The notes under the pieces are model-generated. The model ran no database searches, was not told the origin of the DNA, and was given only the letters and a program-made list of their open reading frames with translations. Below are positions 53,504-62,827 of a stretch of 64,000 bases of DNA, one piece after another. Origin of the DNA: JAAYUD01 sp963676865 (GTDB lineage: Bacteria > Bacteroidota > Bacteroidia > Bacteroidales > Bacteroidaceae). Made by a program: the position numbers and the translations under genes. The stretch covers positions 1,488,001 through 1,552,000 of the forward strand of contig CAXXSS010000001.1 in the NCBI GenBank assembly GCA_963676865.2. The letters are read 5' to 3'. The stretch's first letter is position 1, and every line of letters starts with the position of its first letter.

Positions 53504-54376
53504 ATGAACGACAATTTAGAATTACCCTTCGAGTTTGTAAAATTCACCGCAGACTCACCCGGTATACAAGAAATAAACACAATGATATCGTCAAATGATA
53601 TGATTGCTGTAGTACTATGCACTCAAGGAAAAGTAGAAATACATATTGATTCCAATGAATATTCTATATCCAAAGGAGATTTGTATTTTTATATTCCATC
53701 TTTCTTTACCATTGTAAAAGATGTGAGCCCTGATTTTGAAGCTATTATTATACGAACAGATTATGACTTTATTATTCCACTTATAAATAAAGTAACCGAC
53801 ATCAAAAGTCAATTGTCAATAAGAGACAATCCCTGTATGTCTCTTAAAGATGAACAATATAACGATATAGAAAGAATTATAAATTCATTGGCCGAAAGAA
53901 TAGAGATAGAAAACACATCGGGCTTCGATATAAAACGGAAAAGAATTATGCGAGAACTGATTATCTCGCTAGGCACTACGCTTTGTTACGAAGTGATTAA
54001 CACTTTCTTCACTAACGCCCCCATTCAACCAGCCATTCAAGATCGTAAGGATACAATCGTGCAGCAGTTTCTCATCTCTCTTTATAAAAATTTTCACAAT
54101 GAACGAGATGTAGCCTTCTATGCAAATCAACTGTCTCTTTCTCCTAGTTACTTTTCTACCATTGTAAAATGTAAGACAGGTAAGCCTGCCCTTCAATGGA
54201 TTATAGAGCTCGTACTTGTCGATGCCAAACAAATGCTTCAGTATTCTGATGCCAGCATCAAAGAGATTGCCATACGCCTCAATTTCCCCTCGCAATCATT
54301 CTTTGGAAAATATTTCAAACAATATGTAGGTATTTCTCCGAAAAATTATCGTAAAAAGATGAGAAACGAGAGGTAG
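53504..54376 (+). CDS. AraC-family transcriptional regulator
   Basis: The 290-residue protein has a cupin-like N-terminal sensing region (about 30-100, CTQGKVEIHIDSNEYSISKG) and a C-terminal double helix-turn-helix (about 190-288). The latter reads DVAFYANQLSLSPSYFSTIV, SDASIKEIAIRLNFPSQSFF, then FGKYFKQYVGISPKNYRKKM, the AraC signature. It is transcribed away from the RND efflux operon and is the likely local activator of that pump; the inducer is unknown. Confidence 0.9.
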   Translation: MNDNLELPFEFVKFTADSPGIQEINTMISSNDMIAVVLCTQGKVEIHIDSNEYSISKGDLYFYIPSFFTIVKDVSPDFEAIIIRTDYDFIIPLINKVTDIKSQLSIRDNPCMSLKDEQYNDIERIINSLAERIEIENTSGFDIKRKRIMRELIISLGTTLCYEVINTFFTNAPIQPAIQDRKDTIVQQFLISLYKNFHNERDVAFYANQLSLSPSYFSTIVKCKTGKPALQWIIELVLVDAKQMLQYSDASIKEIAIRLNFPSQSFFGKYFKQYVGISPKNYRKKMRNER

Positions 54377-54699
54377 ATAACAGCCGCTTACTCTTCAATA
54401 TGACAGTTATTTATTTCAATTCGGAATAAGAACTCAGGTCTATCGTTGCGAATGCTGCGGTCTATTCCAACAAAACATGTTGCAATTTGCACGATCTACA
54501 ATTCGTATGCCTTCATCACGGGGTTGCAACGAAATCCACAACACCCTGCCAAAAAGGCTTTCAACGGCTCCATGACACCTTTTAAAAGGATGAAATCTGT
54601 GAAACATACGGATGAAAATTAGTTCTTCTCAGAAAGGTTTTATCTCTTTGCACCAAGATTTTGTCGTTCCACATATGTGATTCGATCAACTCATATATG

Positions 54700-56018
54700 C
54701 AGGGCTGACGCATTAAGAATTCAGTTTGTTTATTTCCCATTATGTATTATTAACTTAATGTATTGATATATAGTTTATTATATGTGCATATATGTCATTA
54801 TTATTTACTATATTTGTATAACTTTTTACATTAAACAAATAAACGATATGGACTTAGTAACGATATTAAGAGAAGTAGAAGACCCCAGAAGGGATCATTT
54901 AAAGGAGCACAGTTTGGGGTGTATTTTTTATATTACAATGGCCGCGGTAGTTTGCGGTGCTGAAAGCTGGTATGAAGTAGCGGAATTCGGCAAAATGAAA
55001 GAGCCCTTTCTCCGTTCCCGTATAAAGGGCTTTAAAGGTGTTCCTTCCCATGATACCTTTAACAGAGTTTTCTCCATTCTTGATCCAAAGGAACTTGAAC
55101 GTGGTTTCAGGATGTGGATTCATGAGATATGTGGAAAATATAGTGGTATAGTTGCAATAGACGGGAAGGAAATATGTGGTGCAAGAGTGGAAAAGAAAGA
55201 CGGCAGTTTTGAGCCTTTACGTATGGTCAGTGCATGGGCTGCATCCAATGGCGTTACACTTGGGCAGGAGAAGGTGGGCAAGAAAAGCAATGAAATAAAA
55301 GCCATTCCGAAACTGATAAAGGCTTTAGATTTGTCGGGATGTGTAGTGACCATAGACGCCATGGGTTGTCAGCATGAAATAGTTGAAACGATCATAAAAA
55401 ACAAGGCGGACTTTGTCATCTGTGTGAAAGACAACCAAAAGAAACTGCATAATGAGATAAAAAGCTACTTCACAGGTATCGACTTTAATGGGAATAAGAT
55501 CAATGGACACGGGCATATACCACCAACCAGATACCAGGCTTCATACACAGAGGAATGCAGTCATGGACGGAAGGAAAGGAGATATTGCCAGGTATATAAC
55601 AATGGGATGACAGGTGAAATTTTAGGGTGGGAAGGTGTCCGTTCCGTCGTTTGTCAGACAAAGATTACGACTCAGCTGAAAAGCAAGAAAACGGTAGAGG
55701 AAAAACATTATTATATAACATCCCTACCTTTGGATTCGGACAGAATCATGCAGGCTATAAGGACGCATTGGAGCATAGAGAACAATCTGCATTGGCAGTT
55801 GGACGTAACCTTTAACAAAGACGATACCAGAAAAAGAAAGAATGCGGCGCAGAATTTCTCCCTCATCAGCAAGATCGCACTCGCCCAAATAAAAAACAGC
55901 CAAAGAAAGGGGAGCTTCAAAATGAAAAGAAAACTTGCAGGATGGGATGAAAATTACATGATAGAACTATTGGATTCTAGTTGGATGCAAAATCTAAATT
56001 CTTAATGCGTCAGCCCTG
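54700..56018 (+). mobile_element. ISAs1-family insertion sequence, copy 2 (1319 bp)
   Basis: Same length and same 22-bp terminal inverted repeats as copy 1, with a 10-bp target duplication CTCATATATG at 54690-54699 and 56019-56028. Base differences from copy 1 are few. Both copies have the same orientation in the window, so the interval of about 38 kb between them could be lost by recombination. Confidence 0.95.
54848..56005 (+). CDS. ISAs1-family DDE transposase, copy 2 (E324K variant)
   Basis: This 385-residue protein is nearly identical to copy 1. The DDE residues (about D105, D170, E311) are intact. Differences are T151K, G238S and E324K; the last changes the family-conserved FNEDD to FNKDD, 13 residues after the catalytic Glu. 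The protein is full length, but that change may reduce activity. Confidence 0.92.
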   Translation: MDLVTILREVEDPRRDHLKEHSLGCIFYITMAAVVCGAESWYEVAEFGKMKEPFLRSRIKGFKGVPSHDTFNRVFSILDPKELERGFRMWIHEICGKYSGIVAIDGKEICGARVEKKDGSFEPLRMVSAWAASNGVTLGQEKVGKKSNEIKAIPKLIKALDLSGCVVTIDAMGCQHEIVETIIKNKADFVICVKDNQKKLHNEIKSYFTGIDFNGNKINGHGHIPPTRYQASYTEECSHGRKERRYCQVYNNGMTGEILGWEGVRSVVCQTKITTQLKSKKTVEEKHYYITSLPLDSDRIMQAIRTHWSIENNLHWQLDVTFNKDDTRKRKNAAQNFSLISKIALAQIKNSQRKGSFKMKRKLAGWDENYMIELLDSSWMQNLNS

Positions 56019-56592
56019 CTCATATATGTGATTCGATCGTTCCATATATGTGAGTTGATCGAATCACATATGTGGAACGACAAAACCTAAATGAGCTAAC
56101 AGAAAAGCCTTAAATACGACAACGATGATTCAATAAGATATGTACAAAACATCTTCTCACAAGGAAGAACGGGACACTTCCATGCACGAGCGGTAGGCAA
56201 GAGAGTCGCCTACGACCAATTGAAGATACCAAGTAATGACTTAATCGGTGGACATACGAAGGGGGCGACCCATTTTTCATAACAAGCTAACAGCAAGCAA
56301 GATAAGACCTTTTCGAGGTTCCAAAAACAAGCCACGCCTATATATATCACTCACTGTCAATAAGATAACATGACGGATAGAGTTTTAACCACCTTTTTTT
56401 GCCGAAACATTAGCCTGAATAATTCACTTTAGTTCGAGATAAGAAGAAAGATAAAAAGCGATTCAAATAGAAAAGACATTATATCAGAGAGTGAAATAAT
56501 GCCGCATCTTATTTTACTCCTTTTTAGTGATTGCCGCGATCGGCTTCTTTAAAAAGAAGCTTAAAGTACTTACACGAGATGAAGCCGTTAAG

Positions 56593-56635
56593 ACAAATAA
56601 GCCCGAATTCAGAGACTGAATTCGAGCTTATTTGT
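56593..56635 (-). terminator. Hairpin after the GH130 gene
   Basis: ACAAATAAGC/GCTTATTTGT with the inner arms CGAATTCAG/CTGAATTCG form a nearly perfect 20-bp stem with a short loop, about 20 bp after the GH130 stop. The following minus-strand tail is only weakly T-rich. Confidence 0.6.
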
Positions 56636-56653
56636 TATATGCACTATTTTAAT

Positions 56654-57652
56654 TTAAATGATGCTTGTACGCTTCGTGAATTCTATAATTTCAGGAATAT
56701 ATCCGAAAGCTAAACCTGTGACCGTATCAGCACAACCATAATAGACAGCAATGCGGCCTGTCTCAGGATCATGCAATTCGGCACAAGGGAAACATACATT
56801 AGGAACATCACCCATACATTCGTATGACTTCTGAGGAGAGATAAGATATGGGCCCGAACGGTATTTAACTTTCCAAGGCTCATCTTTATCTAGTATCGCA
56901 GAACCGAAACTATAAACATATCCGTTGCAAGAATGCAATACTCCATGATAAAATAACAGCCAGCCTTCTGAAGTTTCTATTGGAATAGGACCGGCACCAA
57001 TCTTCATGCACTGCCAAGCACTTACTTCAAAAGCAGCAGGAGACATCACATGACGATGACGACCCCAGAAATTTAAATCAGGAGACTCACTATAAAATAT
57101 ATCTCCAAAAGGGGTATGACCTGTATCGCTGGGACGGCTCAACATGGCAAAGTTGCCATTGATTTTCTTAGGAAACAGTACGCCATTTCTATTGTAAGGA
57201 AGAAATGCATTTTCCAACTGATGGAATGTTTTAAAGTCGAAAGTATATGCCACTCCAATGGTTGGTCCATGATAACCATTACACCAGGTCACATAATAAC
57301 GATCTTCGATAAAACAAACACGTGGGTCATAGCCATAAAGCCATTCGCCTATTTCAGGATCATCGCATTCAAAACGAAGCGGTTCTTCATTAATTTGCCA
57401 CTTTACACCGTCCTTGCTGAATCCAACGTGTAGCACCATCCGACGATTAGTATCGTCACAGCGGAACACTCCTGCATATCCATCTTCGAAAGGAACAACA
57501 GCACTATTGAAAATGCTATTGGATGTAGGCAATAGATCGCGTGGGATAATAGGATTGGCACTACAACGCCACATCGTCTCTTTACAACCCTCTGGGCGAT
57601 CTTCCCAAGGCATATAAGGTAATGGATTACCTTCAATCTTTAATGTACTCAT
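56654..57652 (-). CDS. GH130 beta-mannoside phosphorylase/hydrolase-like enzyme
   Basis: This 332-residue cytoplasmic protein has the five-bladed propeller pattern of GH130: FNSAVVPFEDGYAGVFRCDD, LHVGFSKDGVKWQI, YGYDPRVCFIEDRYYVTWCN (with the family Asp), GDIFYSESPDLNFWGRHRHV and GWLLFYHGVLHSCNG. Family members phosphorolyse or hydrolyse beta-mannosides such as mannosyl-glucose or mannosyl-N-acetylglucosamine. It lies 16 bp after an MFS transporter gene; a GH130-MFS pair is known in Bacteroides loci for N-glycan core breakdown. Exact substrate is inferred only. Confidence 0.85.
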   Translation of the reverse strand: MSTLKIEGNPLPYMPWEDRPEGCKETMWRCSANPIIPRDLLPTSNSIFNSAVVPFEDGYAGVFRCDDTNRRMVLHVGFSKDGVKWQINEEPLRFECDDPEIGEWLYGYDPRVCFIEDRYYVTWCNGYHGPTIGVAYTFDFKTFHQLENAFLPYNRNGVLFPKKINGNFAMLSRPSDTGHTPFGDIFYSESPDLNFWGRHRHVMSPAAFEVSAWQCMKIGAGPIPIETSEGWLLFYHGVLHSCNGYVYSFGSAILDKDEPWKVKYRSGPYLISPQKSYECMGDVPNVCFPCAELHDPETGRIAVYYGCADTVTGLAFGYIPEIIEFTKRTSII

Positions 57653-57668
57653 ATTATATTAATTATTT

Positions 57669-59000
57669 TTATTTGATTGATTTCTTATCTGAATAGGTGA
57701 AAGGAACAAACCACGTAATCAGAAAGGCTGGAATAGTGGCCAATAGTACCACAATAAAGAATGTGCGATAACCCAACCAATCACTTACAAAGCCACTGAT
57801 CGTACCGGGTATCATCATTCCTAGATTCATAATACCGCTGGCAAAAGCATAATGGGCCATCTGATGTTTGCCGGGAGCTATTTGTTGCATCATGAATAAG
57901 GTTAGCCCCACAAAACCGAAGCCATAACCGAAATATTCGAGAACAATGCCACCTCCTATGATCCACAATTGCTGGGGCTGATAAATAGCCAATAGCGTAT
58001 ATGCGAAGAATGGAAGATTGAAAACACAGCACAGAAAGAAGAGTGATTTCTTCAAACCCCGACGAGCAATATAATATCCCGCCAAAATGGAGCCTATAAC
58101 AAAAGCCGCAGCGCCAAAAGTACCATAACAAGTACCTATCTCCTTTTCACTCATGCCAAGTCCCTGACTTGCTCGAGAAGCCTTGAGAAACAGTGGCACA
58201 ATCTTCATAACGAATCCTTCGCAGAACCGATACAGAATGATAAAAAAGATATAATACAATATATGCTTTTTACGAAAGAAATCTGAAAGGACTTCTATCA
58301 ATTCATGCCACACTTCGCGTCTTGTCTTACGAGTATCTGACGACTTTCCTCCCCGAGGTAACATCCTAATATGATACAGTCCCAGCAGCATCATAACAAC
58401 ACCACAAAGTAGCATCACAACCATCCAAGCAACAACATTGGCATGATGACGGCTTGCCACAATCTGAACAGCATCCATTTTGGATGTATCGCCCGTATAA
58501 TAATCCATCAGAAAACCGGCAAGCATCACAAGTCCGCCAGAGGCAACAATCTTGGCAATATTATAAAAGGCTCCTTGCCAACCTATATACTTGGACTGAT
58601 CTTCTGTAGAAAGTTCGGACATGTAAATACCGTCGGCAACGACGTCGTGAGTAGCTCCGCTAAAAGCGATGACGGCCATAAGCGCTATAGATACCGCAAA
58701 AAAATGAGGTAAATTAAGAGCTAAAGCGATGAGGCCAAAGACGATTCCGGTAGCTATTTGAGTTAGTACGGCAAAAAACTTTTTTGTACGATACATCTCT
58801 AGAAACGGGCTCCAAAGAGGCTTAAAAGTCCAGGGGAACATAATGAGAGAAGTCCAGAGCGCAATTTGCGAATCAGAGACGTCCAGTCCTTTGAACATTA
58901 ATCCACTGACCATGTTGAGAACAACAAAAGGCATCCCCATGGCGAAATAAAGTGTAGGCACCCAAGTTATGGGACTTACTGTTTTCTTTTTAGTTTCCAT
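57669..59000 (-). CDS. MFS transporter, probable sugar importer
   Basis: The 443-residue protein has about twelve membrane segments and a central basic loop around residues 210-235 (RMLPRGGKSSDTRKTRREVW). The N-terminal WVPTLYFAMGMPFVVLNMVS and FSGATHDVVADGIYMSELST belong to the MFS group related to AmpG and sugar permeases. It probably moves a disaccharide across the inner membrane for the GH130 enzyme encoded 16 bp downstream. Substrate is inferred from that neighbour. Confidence 0.85.
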   Translation of the reverse strand: METKKKTVSPITWVPTLYFAMGMPFVVLNMVSGLMFKGLDVSDSQIALWTSLIMFPWTFKPLWSPFLEMYRTKKFFAVLTQIATGIVFGLIALALNLPHFFAVSIALMAVIAFSGATHDVVADGIYMSELSTEDQSKYIGWQGAFYNIAKIVASGGLVMLAGFLMDYYTGDTSKMDAVQIVASRHHANVVAWMVVMLLCGVVMMLLGLYHIRMLPRGGKSSDTRKTRREVWHELIEVLSDFFRKKHILYYIFFIILYRFCEGFVMKIVPLFLKASRASQGLGMSEKEIGTCYGTFGAAAFVIGSILAGYYIARRGLKKSLFFLCCVFNLPFFAYTLLAIYQPQQLWIIGGGIVLEYFGYGFGFVGLTLFMMQQIAPGKHQMAHYAFASGIMNLGMMIPGTISGFVSDWLGYRTFFIVVLLATIPAFLITWFVPFTYSDKKSIK

Positions 59001-59105
59001 TCAGAATTGGTTAATTTGGCTTTATTCTAGTATACTACAATTAAGATATTCAAAAGGAACACCCTACTCATTCTTTTTATTAATCATTAACGTTAAAAAA
59101 ACAAA

Positions 59106-59139
59106 TTGGGCTAATTAAACTCATACTTAATTAGCCCAA
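59106..59139 (-). terminator. Rho-independent terminator after the GH35 gene
   Basis: TTGGGCTAATTAA and TTAATTAGCCCAA pair perfectly around 8 bases, and on the minus strand a T-rich tail (TTTGTTTTTTTAACG) follows. It separates the GH35 gene from the MFS-GH130 pair. Confidence 0.8.
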
Positions 59140-59157
59140 AAATTATGTTGATAAAGA

Positions 59158-61023
59158 TTATTTCTTCAACTGATCCAGCACCGGAGCTTTGACTCCTACA
59201 AGCGTCTGTTGCTTTACATCATTTTGTTGTTCAAATATTTCAATGGTGTTTTCTCCTTTCTTCAAATAGCAACCCGGCAAATAGAGTGTTTGCTGCGGGC
59301 CCACCTTCCAATAGCGTCCAAGATTGATTCCATTTACAAAAACGATACCCTTTCCCCAATGTTGCATATCAAGGAAAGTATCTCCTACCGACGATACTTC
59401 GAAAGAAGCTCCGTAAACAACAGGATTGCCCTGAGCATAAGACGCAGCATACTTACTCAAATCGGGCATTTTATCCATAGGCAACTTGAACATCTGCCAA
59501 CTGCCGGTAATTTCCATTCCATTAATCAACACAGGCTTAGTAATGCCCTTCAGATTATCGGTAATACGGGCACCATAATTAATTCGACCCATATTTTCTA
59601 CCAAAATATCAAGTGTACCATTGAAAGGTATATCTATATCAATACTATCTTTATCGAACACTCTATTCAACTCTCCTACCTTTTTGCCGTTGACATAAAC
59701 TAAAGCATAGTCGGCAATACCATCAACTTTCATCAATCCATTGATAGGCTGGTTGAAATGACGACGATAAAGTACATATCCATAACCCTGATTCAAGGCC
59801 TCAAAGGTCATTGGAGTATCGTTTTCAATAGGACTTTGCTTGTCAACGATATCGAATAGACTTACCGTTTTGGTCAATTTGATAGCAGGTATTTCGATAA
59901 CCGGAATCTGTTTTGGAATCTCAGGTACATTGTATTTCACATATTTCTTCATCAAATCACGAAGAATACTATATTTCGGAGTTGCCCATCCAGCCTCACT
60001 AATCGGAGCATCGTAATCGTAGCTCGTCAGATCGGGTTGGATATTTGTTGCATTACTAAAATTGGCACCTGCTGTAAAGCCAAAATTAGTACCACCATGT
60101 ATCATATAAAAATTAAAATTAATGCCGTTTTGTAGAAAAGGCTCTATCTCTTTCACAATGTTTTCGGGTTTAACCTTCGGAAAAGGTTCGGCCCAATGTG
60201 ACAACCAGCCGGGATAATATTCGGCCACCATGTATGGACCAACACCACCATGATACTCATTAACAGCCTTTTTCAAATTTGCGATATTGCCTTCTCCATT
60301 GGCCGTAGGTAGAGCCCCCTCTATACAACCTCCCTTAAACAGCCAACTGCCGTCCGACGTAAACATCGGAATATCAAAACCGGCATCAAGTAATTGTTGA
60401 CGAATGGCAGCACTATATTTTTTATGTTGATCCAACGAAATATCAGGGCGTTGCGCAACATAAGAACCAAACTCATTCTCAGCTTGGACCATAATAATGG
60501 GCCCTCCATGAGTAACCTGTAAATCGCGAATTTGATCTGCAAGCTGGTTAATATATACACGACAAGAATCCAAGAAAGGCTTATTATTAGCACGAATAAC
60601 TAAATCTTTGACGTTTTGAAGCCACCAGGGATAGCCCCCAAACTCCCACTCGGCGCAACAATATGGACCAGGGCGAAGAATTACCATCAAACCTTCTTCG
60701 GCTGCAGTCTTGACAAAAGCACGTAAGTTATGATTATCTGTTTTCCAATCCCAAACACCGGGAGCCACCTCTTGGTAATTCCAAAATATATAACAAGTCA
60801 AAGCATTCAGCCCCATTGCTTTCATCATTTTCATGCGGTGGCGCCAATAAGCAGCAGGAACACGGGCAGGATGCATTTCGCCCGAATGAATTTGAACAGC
60901 CTTGCCATCATATACAAAATTACCATCTTTAATAACAAAAGAATGTTTCGCTTTTTGAGAAAAAGCAGATATACTAATCAAAGCTAATACCACGGAAAGG
61001 AGAAGAAGTTTGATTCTTTTCAT
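59158..61023 (-). CDS. GH35 beta-galactosidase
   Basis: The 621-residue protein is read from the ATG at 61023 (MKRIKLLLLSVVLALISISA, a signal peptide). Upstream in-frame ATGs at 61029 and 61080 are less likely. The GH35 barrel shows the motifs FVYDGKAVQIHSGEMHPARV, LRPGPYCCAEWEFGGYPWWL, IIMVQAENEFGSY (acid/base Glu) and VAEYYPGWLSHWAEP (nucleophile Glu). C-terminal beta-sandwich domains follow. It is probably periplasmic and releases terminal beta-galactose, which fits glycan scavenging with the GH130 and MFS genes next to it, although a terminator lies between. Confidence 0.92.
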   Translation of the reverse strand: MKRIKLLLLSVVLALISISAFSQKAKHSFVIKDGNFVYDGKAVQIHSGEMHPARVPAAYWRHRMKMMKAMGLNALTCYIFWNYQEVAPGVWDWKTDNHNLRAFVKTAAEEGLMVILRPGPYCCAEWEFGGYPWWLQNVKDLVIRANNKPFLDSCRVYINQLADQIRDLQVTHGGPIIMVQAENEFGSYVAQRPDISLDQHKKYSAAIRQQLLDAGFDIPMFTSDGSWLFKGGCIEGALPTANGEGNIANLKKAVNEYHGGVGPYMVAEYYPGWLSHWAEPFPKVKPENIVKEIEPFLQNGINFNFYMIHGGTNFGFTAGANFSNATNIQPDLTSYDYDAPISEAGWATPKYSILRDLMKKYVKYNVPEIPKQIPVIEIPAIKLTKTVSLFDIVDKQSPIENDTPMTFEALNQGYGYVLYRRHFNQPINGLMKVDGIADYALVYVNGKKVGELNRVFDKDSIDIDIPFNGTLDILVENMGRINYGARITDNLKGITKPVLINGMEITGSWQMFKLPMDKMPDLSKYAASYAQGNPVVYGASFEVSSVGDTFLDMQHWGKGIVFVNGINLGRYWKVGPQQTLYLPGCYLKKGENTIEIFEQQNDVKQQTLVGVKAPVLDQLKK

Positions 61024-61093
61024 AAACATTTTGTATTTATTTTTTAATAGGTAGAATAATAAGTTAGTAATAATCTTCACTTTATATGAGTAA

Positions 61094-61101
61094 CAAATGT
61101 A
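61094..61101 (-). promoter_or_regulatory. Candidate -7 box for the GH35 gene
   Basis: TACATTTG on the minus strand fits TAnnTTTG, about 70 bp before the chosen start. Confidence 0.5.
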
Positions 61102-61182
61102 CTGAATTTAATCATAACCCTTCATATTTTCGCCAAACATTTAATACTCTTTTAAGAAAACACACGATCGCAACTTTGAAAT

Positions 61183-61214
61183 TAAAAAAGAAAGGGCTGC
61201 CACCGGCAGCCCAT
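61183..61214 (-). terminator. Rho-independent terminator of the sigma/DUF4252 operon
   Basis: GGGCTGCC and GGCAGCCC pair around a three-base loop, and on the minus strand the stem is followed by TTTCTTTTTT. It lies about 115 bp after the DUF4252 gene stop. Confidence 0.9.
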
Positions 61215-61328
61215 ATCTATTATTAAGTCTTATGAAAAATTGAGAGAAGAAGCTTCACAGCTTCAAGTTTGTTTTAATTAAGCACACTAACTATATTTTT
61301 AAGCAAATGAAAATATATCTTTTTTAAA

Positions 61329-61814
61329 CTAAGAACGCTTCTGCTTCATCGAACGGGCAAGTTCTGAAATAAACTCATCGCTCATGATTCCAGTAAAATT
61401 AATAACTGAAAAAGCCTTCCTATAATTGGTCAACATAACCATCTCCACAATAGATCCTTTATGCCTTCTAACCATTATGCGGCTCTCACCAAAAAGGTCT
61501 TTTGAAGAAAAATACGGATCAAACCGATTAGCATTTTTCTCAATAACCTTTAGAGCCTCCTGATAATAACGTGCAGCCCTCACTTTAGAGGTAATAAGCT
61601 GCATACTCTTCAGGTTGGAGATAACGTCTGCCATTTTCTCATCCTTCTCTACCGCATCGACCTTCAATATCTGTTTCATCATCGTAGGACTAATCGTAAT
61701 ACACGTCAAATTAGCATCCTTTTTATGCTCTGCCATAAAACGAGTAGCGAAATCCTGTGCCATTGCCGTCACAGAGAGAATTGTCATCAATAAAGTCAAA
61801 AGAACACTCTTCAT
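61329..61814 (-). CDS. DUF4252 domain protein, secreted
   Basis: The 161-residue protein is read from the ATG at 61814 (MKSVLLTLLMTILSVTAMAQ, a signal peptide), or 164 residues from 61823. The DUF4252 pattern follows: FMAEHKKDANLTCITISPTM, ISNLKSMQLITSK and VEMVMLTNYRKAFSVINFTG. Function is unknown. Members regularly occur downstream of an ECF sigma factor and a membrane-anchored regulator in Bacteroides, as here, so a role in envelope stress is plausible. Confidence 0.82.
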   Translation of the reverse strand: MKSVLLTLLMTILSVTAMAQDFATRFMAEHKKDANLTCITISPTMMKQILKVDAVEKDEKMADVISNLKSMQLITSKVRAARYYQEALKVIEKNANRFDPYFSSKDLFGESRIMVRRHKGSIVEMVMLTNYRKAFSVINFTGIMSDEFISELARSMKQKRS

Positions 61815-61815
61815 A

Positions 61816-62328
61816 TTATTCATTCATCACCGAGTCCGTTGCCGCTTTGCAAATACTATCAGCAGAATTCTGGTTATTTGATTTACTAATTTCATCAGAA
61901 AGGATCAACAATGCCGAAGAAACCTTTTTGTAAGCAACATTCGGATCATCATAAGTATCCCGATAATTATTATAATTATAATCGAGCGCATCATTATGAA
62001 ACAACGAACGTTGGGCAACGTTTCCTAACATTAAGAAAACTGTCACAACGGCTGCGGCACGAAAGAGGGGCTTGAAACGGCTGACTAACGAAAGGCGCTT
62101 TGCCTTTACAACCGAACCTTCAACTTTACTTAACATCCGAGCATCAAAATCTGCTCCCAAGCCTTCAATCTGTTGTTCCTTTTGATAAACAAATAATTCT
62201 CTATAAGGCAATAACCCTGCTGGAACTTCACCATTAGTGAAGAAATCACGCAATGCGTTTTCCTCTGCAAGAGAGGTTTCACATTGCCAATAACGTTCCA
62301 ACAATTGTTCTATATTCTTATAATCCAT
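61816..62328 (-). CDS. Membrane-anchored regulator, probable anti-sigma factor
   Basis: The 170-residue protein has a cytoplasmic N-terminal part (about 1-85, NIEQLLERYWQCETSLAEEN) resembling anti-sigma N-termini, one membrane segment (about 90-110, LFRAAAVVTVFLMLGNVA) and a short periplasmic tail. It overlaps the upstream sigma gene by 11 bases and the next start codon region downstream, so all three genes are translationally linked. Direct binding to the sigma factor is inferred from gene order. Confidence 0.72.
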   Translation of the reverse strand: MDYKNIEQLLERYWQCETSLAEENALRDFFTNGEVPAGLLPYRELFVYQKEQQIEGLGADFDARMLSKVEGSVVKAKRLSLVSRFKPLFRAAAVVTVFLMLGNVAQRSLFHNDALDYNYNNYRDTYDDPNVAYKKVSSALLILSDEISKSNNQNSADSICKAATDSVMNE

Positions 62329-62827
62329 ATCCGTCTATCGCTAAATATTGTTCTTTTACTTTTTGTCGTGCTCTGAACAGCGTCACTTTTACTTGTTCTT
62401 CTGTCAGTCCCATGACTTTTGCTATTTCTTTATAATTTTTCCCTTCGATATCTCGGAGCTGTAAAGCTGTCCGTTGTTTCTCAGGAAGTTTATTAATCAA
62501 TCGGTGGATCAACTCCAACCTTTCAGTCTGTACCAAGAGATTATAAGGGCCTGATGCATCAGTCGCTTGTTCCATCTCGGGAGTCAATTCTAAGTTCTTT
62601 GCATCCATCTTTTGGCTCCGATCAATTGCCAAATTTCGAGCAACTGTCATACAAAAAGCCTCTATCGAATCGAACTTAGACCACTCGCCTTTCCTACTCC
62701 ATACCCTTAACATAGTATCCTGCACGACATCTTCAGCTTCTGCTCTATTAAGAGTAATCCGAAGAGCCAATCGAAAGAGTTTATCTTTCAATGGCAATAT
62801 GTCTTTTCGGAAGCTAATTTCTTGCAT
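62318..62827 (-). CDS. ECF-type RNA polymerase sigma factor
   Basis: The 169-residue protein contains region 2 (LNRAEAEDVVQDTMLRVWSR, FDSIEAFCMTVARNLAIDRS) and region 4 (INKLPEKQRTALQLRDIEGK, YKEIAKVMGLTEEQVKVTLF). It is first in the sigma / anti-sigma-like / DUF4252 operon. Unlike the sigma factor at 36825 it has no FecR or SusC partner nearby, so it responds to a different kind of signal. Confidence 0.92.
   Translation of the reverse strand: MQEISFRKDILPLKDKLFRLALRITLNRAEAEDVVQDTMLRVWSRKGEWSKFDSIEAFCMTVARNLAIDRSQKMDAKNLELTPEMEQATDASGPYNLLVQTERLELIHRLINKLPEKQRTALQLRDIEGKNYKEIAKVMGLTEEQVKVTLFRARQKVKEQYLAIDGYGL

Larger units (their letters stand above)
54670..56074. repeat. Four-dyad array with 22-bp period, interrupted by the IS
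   Basis: Dyads are CACATATGTG (54670), CATATATG|TG (54692, cut by the IS and resumed at 56021), CATATATGTG (56043) and CACATATGTG (56065). After removing the IS and one target duplication, all spacings are exactly 22 bp. The outer flanks TTGTCGTTC and GAACGACAA are inverted. Confidence 0.9.
54517..56375. repeat. Long intergenic repeat (family B) copy 2, split by an ISAs1 element
   Basis: The parts outside the IS (54517-54699 and 56019-56375) align with the repeat at 15010-16855. The order of shared blocks is the same and the IS interrupts the central dyad array in both. 54377-54516, left of the repeat, shows no gene. Confidence 0.75.
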
